Positions 52,411 to 59,570 of a DNA stretch of 64,000 nucleotides are shown here, in pieces. The stretch is from JANMZR01 sp040385875. GTDB taxonomy: Bacteria; Bacteroidota; Bacteroidia; Cytophagales; Spirosomataceae. Location of the stretch: the NCBI GenBank assembly GCA_040385875.1, contig JAZKGO010000126.1, positions 10,988-74,987 of the forward strand, written 5' to 3'. Within the stretch, counting starts at the first letter, position 1. Every line of letters starts with the position of its first letter. The notes below the pieces were generated by a model. It was not told where the DNA came from. It did no database searches and worked only from the letters and a program-made list of their open reading frames with translations. The position numbers and the translations under genes were made by a program.

Positions 52411-53112
52411 ATGAGAAAAATATTCATGCAATTTGTGACGGGCATTTTTACGATTATTAATTTTTCAGCATGTTCGAAAAATAGTAATAGTTCAATTTCA
52501 GAATCATTGAATGAGCAAAAATTTGACAGTATAATTCAAGCAAATAAAAATATGGAAATTCAGTTAGAAAATAATGAAGGTTTAGAAATGATTACCTTTG
52601 GCTCAGGCTGCTTTTGGTGTGTTGAGGCAGTATTTCAAGATTTGAAAGGAGTTGTAAAAGTGGAGTCGGGTTATTCAAATGGTAAAACTTTAAACCCCAC
52701 TTATAAAGAGGTATGTTCTGGACTCACCGGCCATGCCGAAGTTTGTCAAATAAACTATGATCCCAAAATAATCAGTTTTGAAGAGTTGCTAGAAGTGTTT
52801 TGGAAAACGCACGACCCTACCACTTTGAATCGGCAGGGGGCTGATACGGGCACTCAATATCGCTCGGGAGTGTTTTATCACAATGAAAATCAAGCTAAAT
52901 TGGCACAAGAGTGGAAAAACAAATTAAATGCTGAAAAGGTATTTCCCAATCCTATTGTAACAGAAATCACAGCTGTGGGTACTTTTTATAAAGCGGAAGA
53001 TTATCACCAAAATTACTATAAACAAAATGGCTATGAACCTTATTGTCAAATAGTTATCAAGCCTAAATTAGAGAAATTTGAAAAAGCTTTTAAAGACAAA
53101 ATCAATAAATAA
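52411..53112 (+). CDS. msrA: Peptide methionine sulfoxide reductase MsrA, exported as a lipoprotein
   Basis: A 233-residue enzyme reducing methionine-S-sulfoxide. The catalytic Cys67 lies in GSGCFWCVEAVF; the family blocks SGYSNG, GLTGHAEVCQI, FWKTHDPTTLNRQGADTGTQYRS and the AEDYHQNYYKQN block are all present. The N-terminus is a lipoprotein-type signal (hydrophobic stretch, FSAC with Cys21) followed by a linker of about 35 residues, so the enzyme is probably attached to a periplasmic face rather than cytosolic. A hairpin terminator follows the stop. Confidence 0.9.
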   Translation: MRKIFMQFVTGIFTIINFSACSKNSNSSISESLNEQKFDSIIQANKNMEIQLENNEGLEMITFGSGCFWCVEAVFQDLKGVVKVESGYSNGKTLNPTYKEVCSGLTGHAEVCQINYDPKIISFEELLEVFWKTHDPTTLNRQGADTGTQYRSGVFYHNENQAKLAQEWKNKLNAEKVFPNPIVTEITAVGTFYKAEDYHQNYYKQNGYEPYCQIVIKPKLEKFEKAFKDKINK

Positions 53113-53131
53113 TGTGACAGCATAACATTAG

Positions 53132-53160
53132 AAGACCGAAGCAATTCGGTCTTTTTTTTT
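53132..53160 (+). terminator. Intrinsic terminator of msrA
   Basis: AAGACCGAA (53132-53140), loop GCAA, TTCGGTCTT (53145-53153), then a run of seven further T. Perfect 9-bp stem with a GNRA tetraloop, a textbook Rho-independent terminator. Confidence 0.85.
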
Positions 53161-53255
53161 GCCTAAATTCAATCAAAATTATTACTCTCAAAAATATTTT
53201 TCAATTAAGCTGTAATATTCTCGACTAAATTGCGACTAATGGTGAAAATATAAAA

Positions 53256-53738
53256 ATGGAAACAGAATTTAAACTATTGGTAAACAAACATAAAGGACTC
53301 CTTTTTAAAGTTTGTAACCTATATGTGCATGATCCCGAAGATCGCAAAGACCTGTTTCAGGAAATTCTAATTCAGCTTTGGAAATCGTTTCACAATTTTC
53401 AAAACAAGTCTACCCTTACCACTTGGATTTATAAAGTAGCTTTAAATACCGCTATTAGCCATTTTCGTAAAGAGTCTAGACGGCCAGTCTCACAATCCTT
53501 GTCCGAAATGAGTATTGATATCCCTGATTTTCAAGACGATACAACTGAACAGCTAGGCAAAATGCACGAAGCTATTTTACAGTTGACTGAAATCGAAAGA
53601 GCCATTATTTTTCTGTATTTCGAAGAAAAAACGTATGAAGAAATGGCCGAATTACTGGGGATTAGAACCAGCCATTTAGGGGTAAAACTCAATAGAATTA
53701 AACAAAAAATTAGCAAAATTGTAAAAGAAAATACATAA
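53256..53738 (+). CDS. ECF sigma factor
   Basis: A 160-residue ECF sigma factor, the third in the window. Region 2: LYVHDPEDRKDLFQEILIQLW and LTTWIYKVALNTAISHFRKES. Region 4: IERAIIFLYFEEKTYEEMAELLGIRTSHLGVKLNRIKQKI. The next gene starts one base after the stop and encodes a four-span membrane protein, its probable regulator. No cysteine-rich partner is visible. Confidence 0.87.
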   Translation: METEFKLLVNKHKGLLFKVCNLYVHDPEDRKDLFQEILIQLWKSFHNFQNKSTLTTWIYKVALNTAISHFRKESRRPVSQSLSEMSIDIPDFQDDTTEQLGKMHEAILQLTEIERAIIFLYFEEKTYEEMAELLGIRTSHLGVKLNRIKQKISKIVKENT

Positions 53739-53739
53739 A

Positions 53740-54375
53740 ATGGAACTAGAAGAATTGAAAAAAGAATGGAAAGTTTTTGAAGATAAGATCTCCAAAACCA
53801 AGGCCATAAACGATTTATTAATTGAAACTATAATTAAGGAAAGATCGATCAGTCGAGTGGCAAGAATGAAACAGCAATACAAAGGCTTTTTTATAATATT
53901 AGGTATTGAAGCTTGTGCTTTGGTGGCTGTTTTGGTGGGTAATCCATTCGATTTTAATCAAAAATGGCAGTACTTACCCTATTTAGGCCTGCTTGCTGGA
54001 ATAGTTTTGGCAATTGTAAGTATGCTAAGATTCTATAAAAAATTGGATTTCGATTTTGCTCAAAAGAGTATCGCTGAATTCCTTAGAAGTATGATTGATT
54101 ATTATGAAAAAAACAAAGTTTATGAAAGATGGTTTGGCATTATTTTTCTTTCAATAGGATTTTTATTACCCCTTTCGTTTTTGCCACATAAATTGGAAAA
54201 ATATGGGCTTTGGAAGGGAATTGGAGATATTGCTATTATGATGGCTGTTACTTTGGTTATTTATTTGATAGCATTTAAAATGGGAGCCTTTCGTAACCGA
54301 CACGAAATAAAAATAAAGTCTGATTTACAAGAATACGAATCTTTGAAAAATATTTCTGATGAATTAGCCTTCTAA
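53740..54375 (+). CDS. Four-span membrane protein, probable sigma-factor regulator
   Basis: A 211-residue protein with a charged, Lys/Glu-rich N-terminal cytoplasmic segment (1-45) and four hydrophobic segments near 48-67, 78-97, 131-149 and 162-181. It is encoded one base after the ECF sigma stop, so the two are coupled. I do not recognise a family. Position and a soluble N-terminal helical region suggest a membrane-bound anti-sigma protein, possibly with a sensing membrane domain. Confidence 0.6.
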   Translation: MELEELKKEWKVFEDKISKTKAINDLLIETIIKERSISRVARMKQQYKGFFIILGIEACALVAVLVGNPFDFNQKWQYLPYLGLLAGIVLAIVSMLRFYKKLDFDFAQKSIAEFLRSMIDYYEKNKVYERWFGIIFLSIGFLLPLSFLPHKLEKYGLWKGIGDIAIMMAVTLVIYLIAFKMGAFRNRHEIKIKSDLQEYESLKNISDELAF

Positions 54376-54502
54376 ACTTCAAAACAGCATTTAACGCCAT
54401 TTTTCCTCCTTTCAAAGGGAAAATAATACCTTTCAGCGATTTTATTGTAAAACTGAGGAAAGCCAAAGTTATTTTTGCTTAACAAATAAATAATTTTGAA
54501 AA

Positions 54503-54613
54503 ATGATGACTTTTATATTTTCCAAAAACCCAAAATTTGAAATGGTGGATAAAGTTCAAAAAAAGGGAATTGAGAAAAAAACGAAGAAATCAAAAATTAA
54601 GGTCGATTTTTAG
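54503..54613 (+). CDS. Candidate short Lys-rich ORF (36 aa)
   Basis: A short ORF beginning MMTFIFSKNPKFEMVDK and ending with a strongly basic tail, with Lys making up about a third of residues. It overlaps the end of the convergent GNAT gene by 17 bases. No clear ribosome site beyond an A-rich leader. It may be a chance ORF in AT-rich DNA. Confidence 0.2.
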   Translation: MMTFIFSKNPKFEMVDKVQKKGIEKKTKKSKIKVDF

Positions 54614-55169
54614 CCCAATGGTATACCTGAATGGTTTGTGTATCCTCATCCACACCCTCTCCAATGCGTTTAAAACCATTTTTGATTAGTACCTTTTGAG
54701 AGGGATAATTGTCAATAGGAGTATCAGCGAGTACTATTTTTAATGTTGGATCCATAAAAGCCCAATCGAGTAAGCAGTTGAGCGCTTCGGTAGCAAAACC
54801 ACGGTTATGAAATTTTTTATCAATCGTATATCCGATAACTGTGCTTCCTTTTTCTGGAAAACCAGCAAAACCAATTCCACCAATTGAGCTGTTTGTTTCA
54901 ATCAAAACAATTTCCCAATTGCTATACCAGTAAAAATTATCAGGGTTCAGGTGGGTTTGAGGAATCCAAAAGTTTTGAAGGGCATTTTTGGTTTCTGTTT
55001 CGTGCAAAAAATCGACTTCCCAATCGGATGGATTTAGACCTAAAATAATCTCCATTTGATGACGACCCTCGGTATTCCAGATAGTCAAAAGCCTGTTATC
55101 CAATGGTATGAGTCTTAAAAAGTTTGATTCGATTTCTATCAAAGCAGTATTTTTTTGCCGTTCTACCAT
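54597..55169 (-). CDS. GNAT-family N-acetyltransferase (RimJ/RimL type)
   Basis: A 190-residue acetyltransferase of the Acetyltransf_3 group, with LRLIPLD-like start (FLRLIPLDNRLL) and the acetyl-CoA loop in GYTIDKKFHNRGFATEALNCL (about 133-152). The C-terminal DNYPSQKVLIKNGFKRIGEG is typical of the RimJ-like type. Substrate unknown, possibly a protein N-terminus or small amine. Single gene transcribed away from the barrel gene that follows. Confidence 0.85.
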   Translation of the reverse strand: MVERQKNTALIEIESNFLRLIPLDNRLLTIWNTEGRHQMEIILGLNPSDWEVDFLHETETKNALQNFWIPQTHLNPDNFYWYSNWEIVLIETNSSIGGIGFAGFPEKGSTVIGYTIDKKFHNRGFATEALNCLLDWAFMDPTLKIVLADTPIDNYPSQKVLIKNGFKRIGEGVDEDTQTIQVYHWAKNRP

Positions 55170-55319
55170 TTATAATGATAGAGTGGCGTTTATCAGAAAT
55201 ATTATTAGAATAATAATCAAAAAACTTAATTTAGAATCAAATTTAAGGATGATTTAATTGAATAGTACAATTTTTAGAAAAAATAAGGGATAATTTATAA
55301 AAACAATTTTAAACTAAAT

Positions 55320-57911
55320 ATGATGAAAAAGCTACTTTTTTTATTGGGTGTTTTAACAAGTGTTATGTCTGCTCAAGCTCAATTTCCAATGGGTGGATTG
55401 GGGGGAGCCAAAGCTGCACCTAAAGCGGCCATTCCTGGAGTGCAAAATGAAAATCAAATTAAGGGTACGGGCAAAATCACCGGTTATGTAATTGATTCAG
55501 CAGCAACTAAAGCAGTAGAGTTTGCTAATATAGGTTTGATTAATAAAGCAAATAATAAGCCTGTTGATGGGACAACTGCAGATGAAAAAGGGAAATTTAG
55601 CATTAACAAAATCCCAAAAGGGGAATATAAATTGCTGATTACATTTATTGGTTTCAAGACCCAAACGGTTGACAATCTGATAATTGAAGAAAAAGGAACT
55701 AATCTTGATTTAGGAGTAATTAGACTATCACAAAATGTACAAACTTTAGAGGAGGTAACGGTGGCTGGCCAAAAAGCCATTATTGAAGACAAAGTGGATA
55801 GGCTCGTTTATAATGCTGAAAAAGATGCCACAAGCAAAGGGGGCGACGCCACTGATGTACTTAAAAAAGTACCTATGCTTTCGGTGGATATGGATGGTAA
55901 TGTATCACTTCGAGGCAATAGCAATGTGAAAGTGCTGATTAATAATAAGCCATCTTCAATCATGGCTTCTTCTGTGGCTGATGCAATGAAACAAATTCCA
56001 GCTGATATGATTAAATCTGTGGAGGTAATTACCTCACCATCAGCAAAATACGATGCTGAAGGTAGCTCGGGGATTATTAATATCATTACCAAAAAGAATA
56101 CTTTGCAAGGTCTTACGATGAATATCGATATGTCGGCAGGTATTCGTGGCTCCAATTTGGGCTTGAATGGCAACTATCGAAAAGGCAAAATGGGCTTTAG
56201 TTTGGGTGGCTTTGGCCGTGCCAATTATAATGTAAATGGGGCTTTTGAAAATTCACAAATTACCACATCCCCTAATGGGGATAAATTTTTGAATACCCAA
56301 ACTTCGGATACTAAAAATAATGAAGCCTTTGGTCAATATCGTATGGGTTGGGATTACGATATCAATAAAAAAAATAGCATTACTGCTAGCTTCAGATATG
56401 GCCTCAGAAACCAGGAAAGTATTCAAGATTTATTAAGGAACGATCAGTATTTGAACAATACTTTATTAGGTACCAATACTCGAAATGTGGTGACTACCAA
56501 TAATTCAGGCTCTTATGATCTTAATTTAGATTATACCCACACTTATGATAAGCCTCAAAGAGAATTTAGCATTCTTACCCAAGTAAGTCGTAATAATAGA
56601 GTGAATGACTTTATTAATAATATTTTAGGCTCAGATGAGGCTTCAGTAACCAGCCGAATCAAAAACGACAATGATAGCTATAATCAAGAAATCACCATTC
56701 AGGCCGATTATCAAACACCAATTTCCAAAAACCATATTTTTGAAATGGGCGGGAAAGGAATCATAAGACAAGTCTCGAGTGATTATAAATATTTTTATGC
56801 ATCAGGTAGTGATGGTCTGTTCAATGAGGTCAAAAATCCATTGTTGGGTAATGTGTTTGATTACGACCAAAATGTATTAGGAGCCTACACCTCCCTGACC
56901 TCTAAATTGGGTAAAAAATTCAATTCGAAAATTGGCGCCAGGTATGAATATACCCAAATAGATGCCCAGTTAAAAGATGGCCAATTTGTGGATATTGAGC
57001 CCTATGGCATATTAGTTCCAAGTTTTACAATATCTCGTAACCTCAAAGGTGGGAGCACTTTGAAGGCTTCTTACAATCGCAGAATTCAGCGCCCTTCTAT
57101 TCAGTTTTTGAATCCAAATATCAATGGCTCTAATCCATTGAATATTTCTTATGGCAATCCAAATCTTGACCCTGAGTTTACTAATAATTATGAATTGACT
57201 GTAAATACATTCTTTAAAAATACTTTTTTGACGGCTTCAGCTTTTGTTAGAAATACCAATAATGCAATTGAAAGCCTTCGTGATGTTTTTGGGAAAGATA
57301 CCATCCGTACTACCTATGGCAATATAGGGCAGCAGGATGCCTACGGATTTAACTTATTTGGAAATTATAATTATAAAAATAAATTTCAAATAGGTGGAGG
57401 AGGGGATATATTTTATGCTGATTTGAACAATAATGTGGCCAATCCAATCTATAGAGCCTCTAATAGTGGTTGGGTAGCAAGTTTCAGAGCATTTGGGGCT
57501 TACAATTTTTCAAAAGGATGGGGAGTTCAGCTTTTTAGTTTTTATAGGGGTCGTCAAGTGCAATTACAAGGTTCACAAGGAGGCTTCGGCATTTATAGTT
57601 TGAGTTTGAAAAAGGACTTTAATGAGAAAAAGGGAAGTATCGGATTTGGTGCTGAGAACTTTTTCTCCCCTACTTTCAAAATCCGCAATGAAATACAATC
57701 AAGTATAATTGCTCAAAAAAGTGTAACGACTGTCCAATACATCAACTTTAAGATTAATTTCAGTTATCGTATTGGGAAAATGTCATTGACTGCTCCAGCA
57801 AAGCGAAAAAAATCCATCAGCAACGACGACCTCAAAGATGGTGGAGAGAGTGGAGGAGGGCAAGCTGCCCCTGCTCAAGCAGCTCCAGCTACCAGTGGAC
57901 GACCGAGATAA
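55320..57911 (+). CDS. Outer-membrane beta-barrel receptor-like protein with CarboxypepD_reg domain
   Basis: An 863-residue exported protein. Signal peptide of about 21 residues (ending SAQAQ), a short Gly/Ala/Pro-rich mature N-terminus, then a carboxypeptidase-regulatory-like domain (GKITGYVIDSAATKAVEFAN...FIGFKTQTVDNL, about 51-130), a plug-like region (DATDVLKKVPMLSVDMDGNV; SVEVITSPSAKYDAEGSSGI) and an OMP_b-brl_3 type barrel to about 830. Unlike most, it continues after the barrel with a Gly/Ala/Pro-rich tail (SGGGQAAPAQAAPA...) of about 35 residues. TonB-dependent-receptor-like; ligand unknown. Confidence 0.8.
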   Translation: MMKKLLFLLGVLTSVMSAQAQFPMGGLGGAKAAPKAAIPGVQNENQIKGTGKITGYVIDSAATKAVEFANIGLINKANNKPVDGTTADEKGKFSINKIPKGEYKLLITFIGFKTQTVDNLIIEEKGTNLDLGVIRLSQNVQTLEEVTVAGQKAIIEDKVDRLVYNAEKDATSKGGDATDVLKKVPMLSVDMDGNVSLRGNSNVKVLINNKPSSIMASSVADAMKQIPADMIKSVEVITSPSAKYDAEGSSGIINIITKKNTLQGLTMNIDMSAGIRGSNLGLNGNYRKGKMGFSLGGFGRANYNVNGAFENSQITTSPNGDKFLNTQTSDTKNNEAFGQYRMGWDYDINKKNSITASFRYGLRNQESIQDLLRNDQYLNNTLLGTNTRNVVTTNNSGSYDLNLDYTHTYDKPQREFSILTQVSRNNRVNDFINNILGSDEASVTSRIKNDNDSYNQEITIQADYQTPISKNHIFEMGGKGIIRQVSSDYKYFYASGSDGLFNEVKNPLLGNVFDYDQNVLGAYTSLTSKLGKKFNSKIGARYEYTQIDAQLKDGQFVDIEPYGILVPSFTISRNLKGGSTLKASYNRRIQRPSIQFLNPNINGSNPLNISYGNPNLDPEFTNNYELTVNTFFKNTFLTASAFVRNTNNAIESLRDVFGKDTIRTTYGNIGQQDAYGFNLFGNYNYKNKFQIGGGGDIFYADLNNNVANPIYRASNSGWVASFRAFGAYNFSKGWGVQLFSFYRGRQVQLQGSQGGFGIYSLSLKKDFNEKKGSIGFGAENFFSPTFKIRNEIQSSIIAQKSVTTVQYINFKINFSYRIGKMSLTAPAKRKKSISNDDLKDGGESGGGQAAPAQAAPATSGRPR

Positions 57912-57913
57912 AC

Positions 57914-58123
57914 AAGAAGGGGTATAAAATGCTTAAAAAAATAGAAAAGTTAAAGTCAATCAGTCAGTNNNNNNNNNNNNNNNNNNNNNNNNNNNNNNNN
58001 NNNNNNNNNNNNNNNNNNNNNNNNNNNNNNNNNNNNNNNNNNNNNNNNNNNNNNNNNNNNNNNNNNNNAAGAAGGGGTATAAAATGCTTAAAAAAATAGA
58101 AAAGTTAAAGTCAATCAGTCAGT
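57914..58123. other. Second assembly gap with duplicated 55-base flanks
   Basis: Bases 57914-57968 are repeated exactly at 58069-58123 around 100 N (57969-58068). The duplicate is again 55 bases. The real sequence most likely lacks both the N run and one duplicate, so the distance from the barrel gene to the tRNA is about 190 bases rather than about 350. No gene is seen here. Confidence 0.9.
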
Positions 58124-58191
58124 TTAGTTAATTGATAGACAGAGTTTTACAAAATAGTAAATAAAATATTTCATTTTTTTGAAAGCTTTTA

Positions 58192-58223
58192 TTTGCAAAG
58201 AATAGAAATAAATTGCAACTTTG
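58192..58223 (+). promoter_or_regulatory. Candidate promoter of tRNA-Val
   Basis: TTTG at 58192-58195 and CAACTTTG at 58216-58223 are separated by 20 bases, matching the Bacteroidota TTTG-N20-TAnnTTTG layout with one mismatch. It is placed about 37 bases upstream of the tRNA. Confidence 0.5.
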
Positions 58224-58260
58224 CAGTCCCAAATCACGAAACTGATGAGGGCAGCAAAAT

Positions 58261-58335
58261 GGTTTCATAGCTCAGCTGGTTCAGAGCACCTGCCTTACAA
58301 GCAGGGGGTCCTAGGTTCGAATCCTAGTGGGACCA
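58261..58335 (+). tRNA. tRNA-Val (anticodon TAC)
   Basis: A full cloverleaf of 75 nt. Acceptor 5' arm GGTTTCA pairs with TGGGACC (two G-T pairs); D stem GCTC/GAGC; anticodon stem CCTGC/GCAGG around loop CTTACAA, giving anticodon TAC (reads GTA, valine). Variable loop GGGTC; T stem CTAGG/CCTAG around TTCGAAT; discriminator A. The CCA end is not encoded. A terminator follows immediately. The last 13 bases of the gene, together with the terminator, recur at 63926. Confidence 0.97.
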
Positions 58336-58342
58336 CACTCTT

Positions 58343-58378
58343 AAAAGCCTCATAATCAATAGATTGTGAGGCTTTTTT
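58343..58378 (+). terminator. Intrinsic terminator of tRNA-Val
   Basis: The left arm starts AAAAGCCTCATAATC (58343-58357) and pairs with GATTGTGAGGCTTTT (58362-58376), 15 bp with one G-T pair and an AATA loop, followed by T residues. It begins 8 bases after the tRNA. The same hairpin occurs again at 63946-63981. Confidence 0.9.
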
Positions 58379-58800
58379 ATTGGGTTTTATTTTGGCTTAA
58401 AATTCATTTGCAAACAAATTGCAAACATTTTGAGGGTTTCTGTGGAATTGGAGGGGGTTGGATTTGGTGGGCAGTGGTTGGAGTTATGAAAATCGTTTGC
58501 CTTCAAAATTTTTAATTCTGTATTTTCAAAAAAACTTGGATAGGTTTATAAAGGTCAGTTTTTCTTTTGTGCTAGCTCAATTGAACAAGCATTTTTGGTT
58601 TTTTTGAAATACTTCATATGACTTTACCGATTTTATTAATAAGTAAAAAATTTAGACTCCTTGAAATTTTAGTAAATTACTATCCCAATCCTGCAAACCA
58701 CCATCCAATCAAGTCAACTACTCAGTAAAGCTTTTTTGCCCTAATTTCTGATTATAGTTTTGAAAAGTTTTTCACTCAATTAACAAAAAACTTTTCAAAC
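58379..58800. other. Left end of the tRNA-flanked interval, no intact gene
   Basis: No complete gene lies here. Three features are visible: two direct copies of TTGCAAACA at 58408 and 58419, spaced 11 bases; a G-rich tract at 58434-58480 (runs of 2 to 5 G) unusual for this AT-rich DNA; and on the minus strand an open stretch of 52 codons (58545-58390) ending FKPK-stop, which could be the decayed end of an integrase-type gene. The last is speculative. Confidence 0.45.
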
Positions 58801-59325
58801 ATGAAAAAAATTATAATTATGGCTTTCGCCACTTTATTGCTGACGGCTTGTCAGAAAGAAATGAATTCTGATGTACAACCACAAACCATCAAGGGTTCAA
58901 AAATTAAAACTTTAAAAGTAGGCGTAACAAGGCCCATATCTGATTACTTGCAAAGTGATCCAGATCCGAACCCAACTTCGCCATACGGAGGTGCACTATT
59001 TTATGGTAATATGACACATCTCGGTAAGGTCCATGGCAAAGTTGTGAACACCAGTTTTACACCTCTTTCTGCTACTGTATTTTCCATCACTTCTGAGGAT
59101 ATAGTTTACGCTGCCAATGGCGATGAACTTTGGACTAATGGAAACATAGTAATAACTTACCCTACTGATGGCTCCACTACTGCTACTATCACAGGCGGCG
59201 CTACAATTGTAGGCGGTACAGGTAGGTTTGTAGCTGCCACTGGATATTTTATCTATGAAAATATGGTTTATGATATAGTAACAGGGCATGAATCACATAT
59301 CGCTAAGGGTGAAATCACCTATTGA
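58801..59325 (+). CDS. Beta-barrel-like lipoprotein of unknown function
   Basis: A 174-residue predicted lipoprotein (signal MKKIIIMAFATLLLTAC, lipidated Cys17). The mature part is beta-rich with repeated turns: PYGGALFYGNMTHLGKVHGK, GNIVITYPTDGSTTATITGG, a central IVGGTGRFVAATGYF and a final HIAKGEITY. The VGGTGRF-ATGxF pattern resembles the allene-oxide-cyclase-like or similar small beta-barrel proteins where it marks one sheet. No known activity. It is followed by a strong terminator and lies inside the tRNA-flanked interval. Confidence 0.65.
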   Translation: MKKIIIMAFATLLLTACQKEMNSDVQPQTIKGSKIKTLKVGVTRPISDYLQSDPDPNPTSPYGGALFYGNMTHLGKVHGKVVNTSFTPLSATVFSITSEDIVYAANGDELWTNGNIVITYPTDGSTTATITGGATIVGGTGRFVAATGYFIYENMVYDIVTGHESHIAKGEITY

Positions 59326-59363
59326 TGCACTCTAATAAGAATTTATTTTATTGAATTTGGACC

Positions 59364-59406
59364 TAAACTACCTGATGAGTATCATACGTCAGGTAGTTTA
59401 TTGATT
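59364..59406 (+). terminator. Intrinsic terminator of the lipoprotein gene
   Basis: TAAACTACCTGA (59364-59375) pairs perfectly with TCAGGTAGTTTA (59389-59400) around a 13-nt loop, followed by T-rich sequence. Located 39 bases after the stop at 59325. Confidence 0.78.
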
Positions 59407-59570
59407 TTTACTCAGACGGATCAATTCTGTATACCATTGAATGGTGTCGATTGAATATCTAACTAATTAATTTATTTTTACTTACAATAAAAAGCAATTA
59501 CCCTTTAGAGCTGATTTATTTAACGTATTTTTTGTTCAATTTTTTAAAACAATAAAACTGAAATGGCCAA

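Noticed and set aside
54400..54432. A terminator after the four-span membrane protein gene (TTTTCC...GGAAAA)
   Set aside because: The stem is short and interrupted and no T run follows; it is not convincing.
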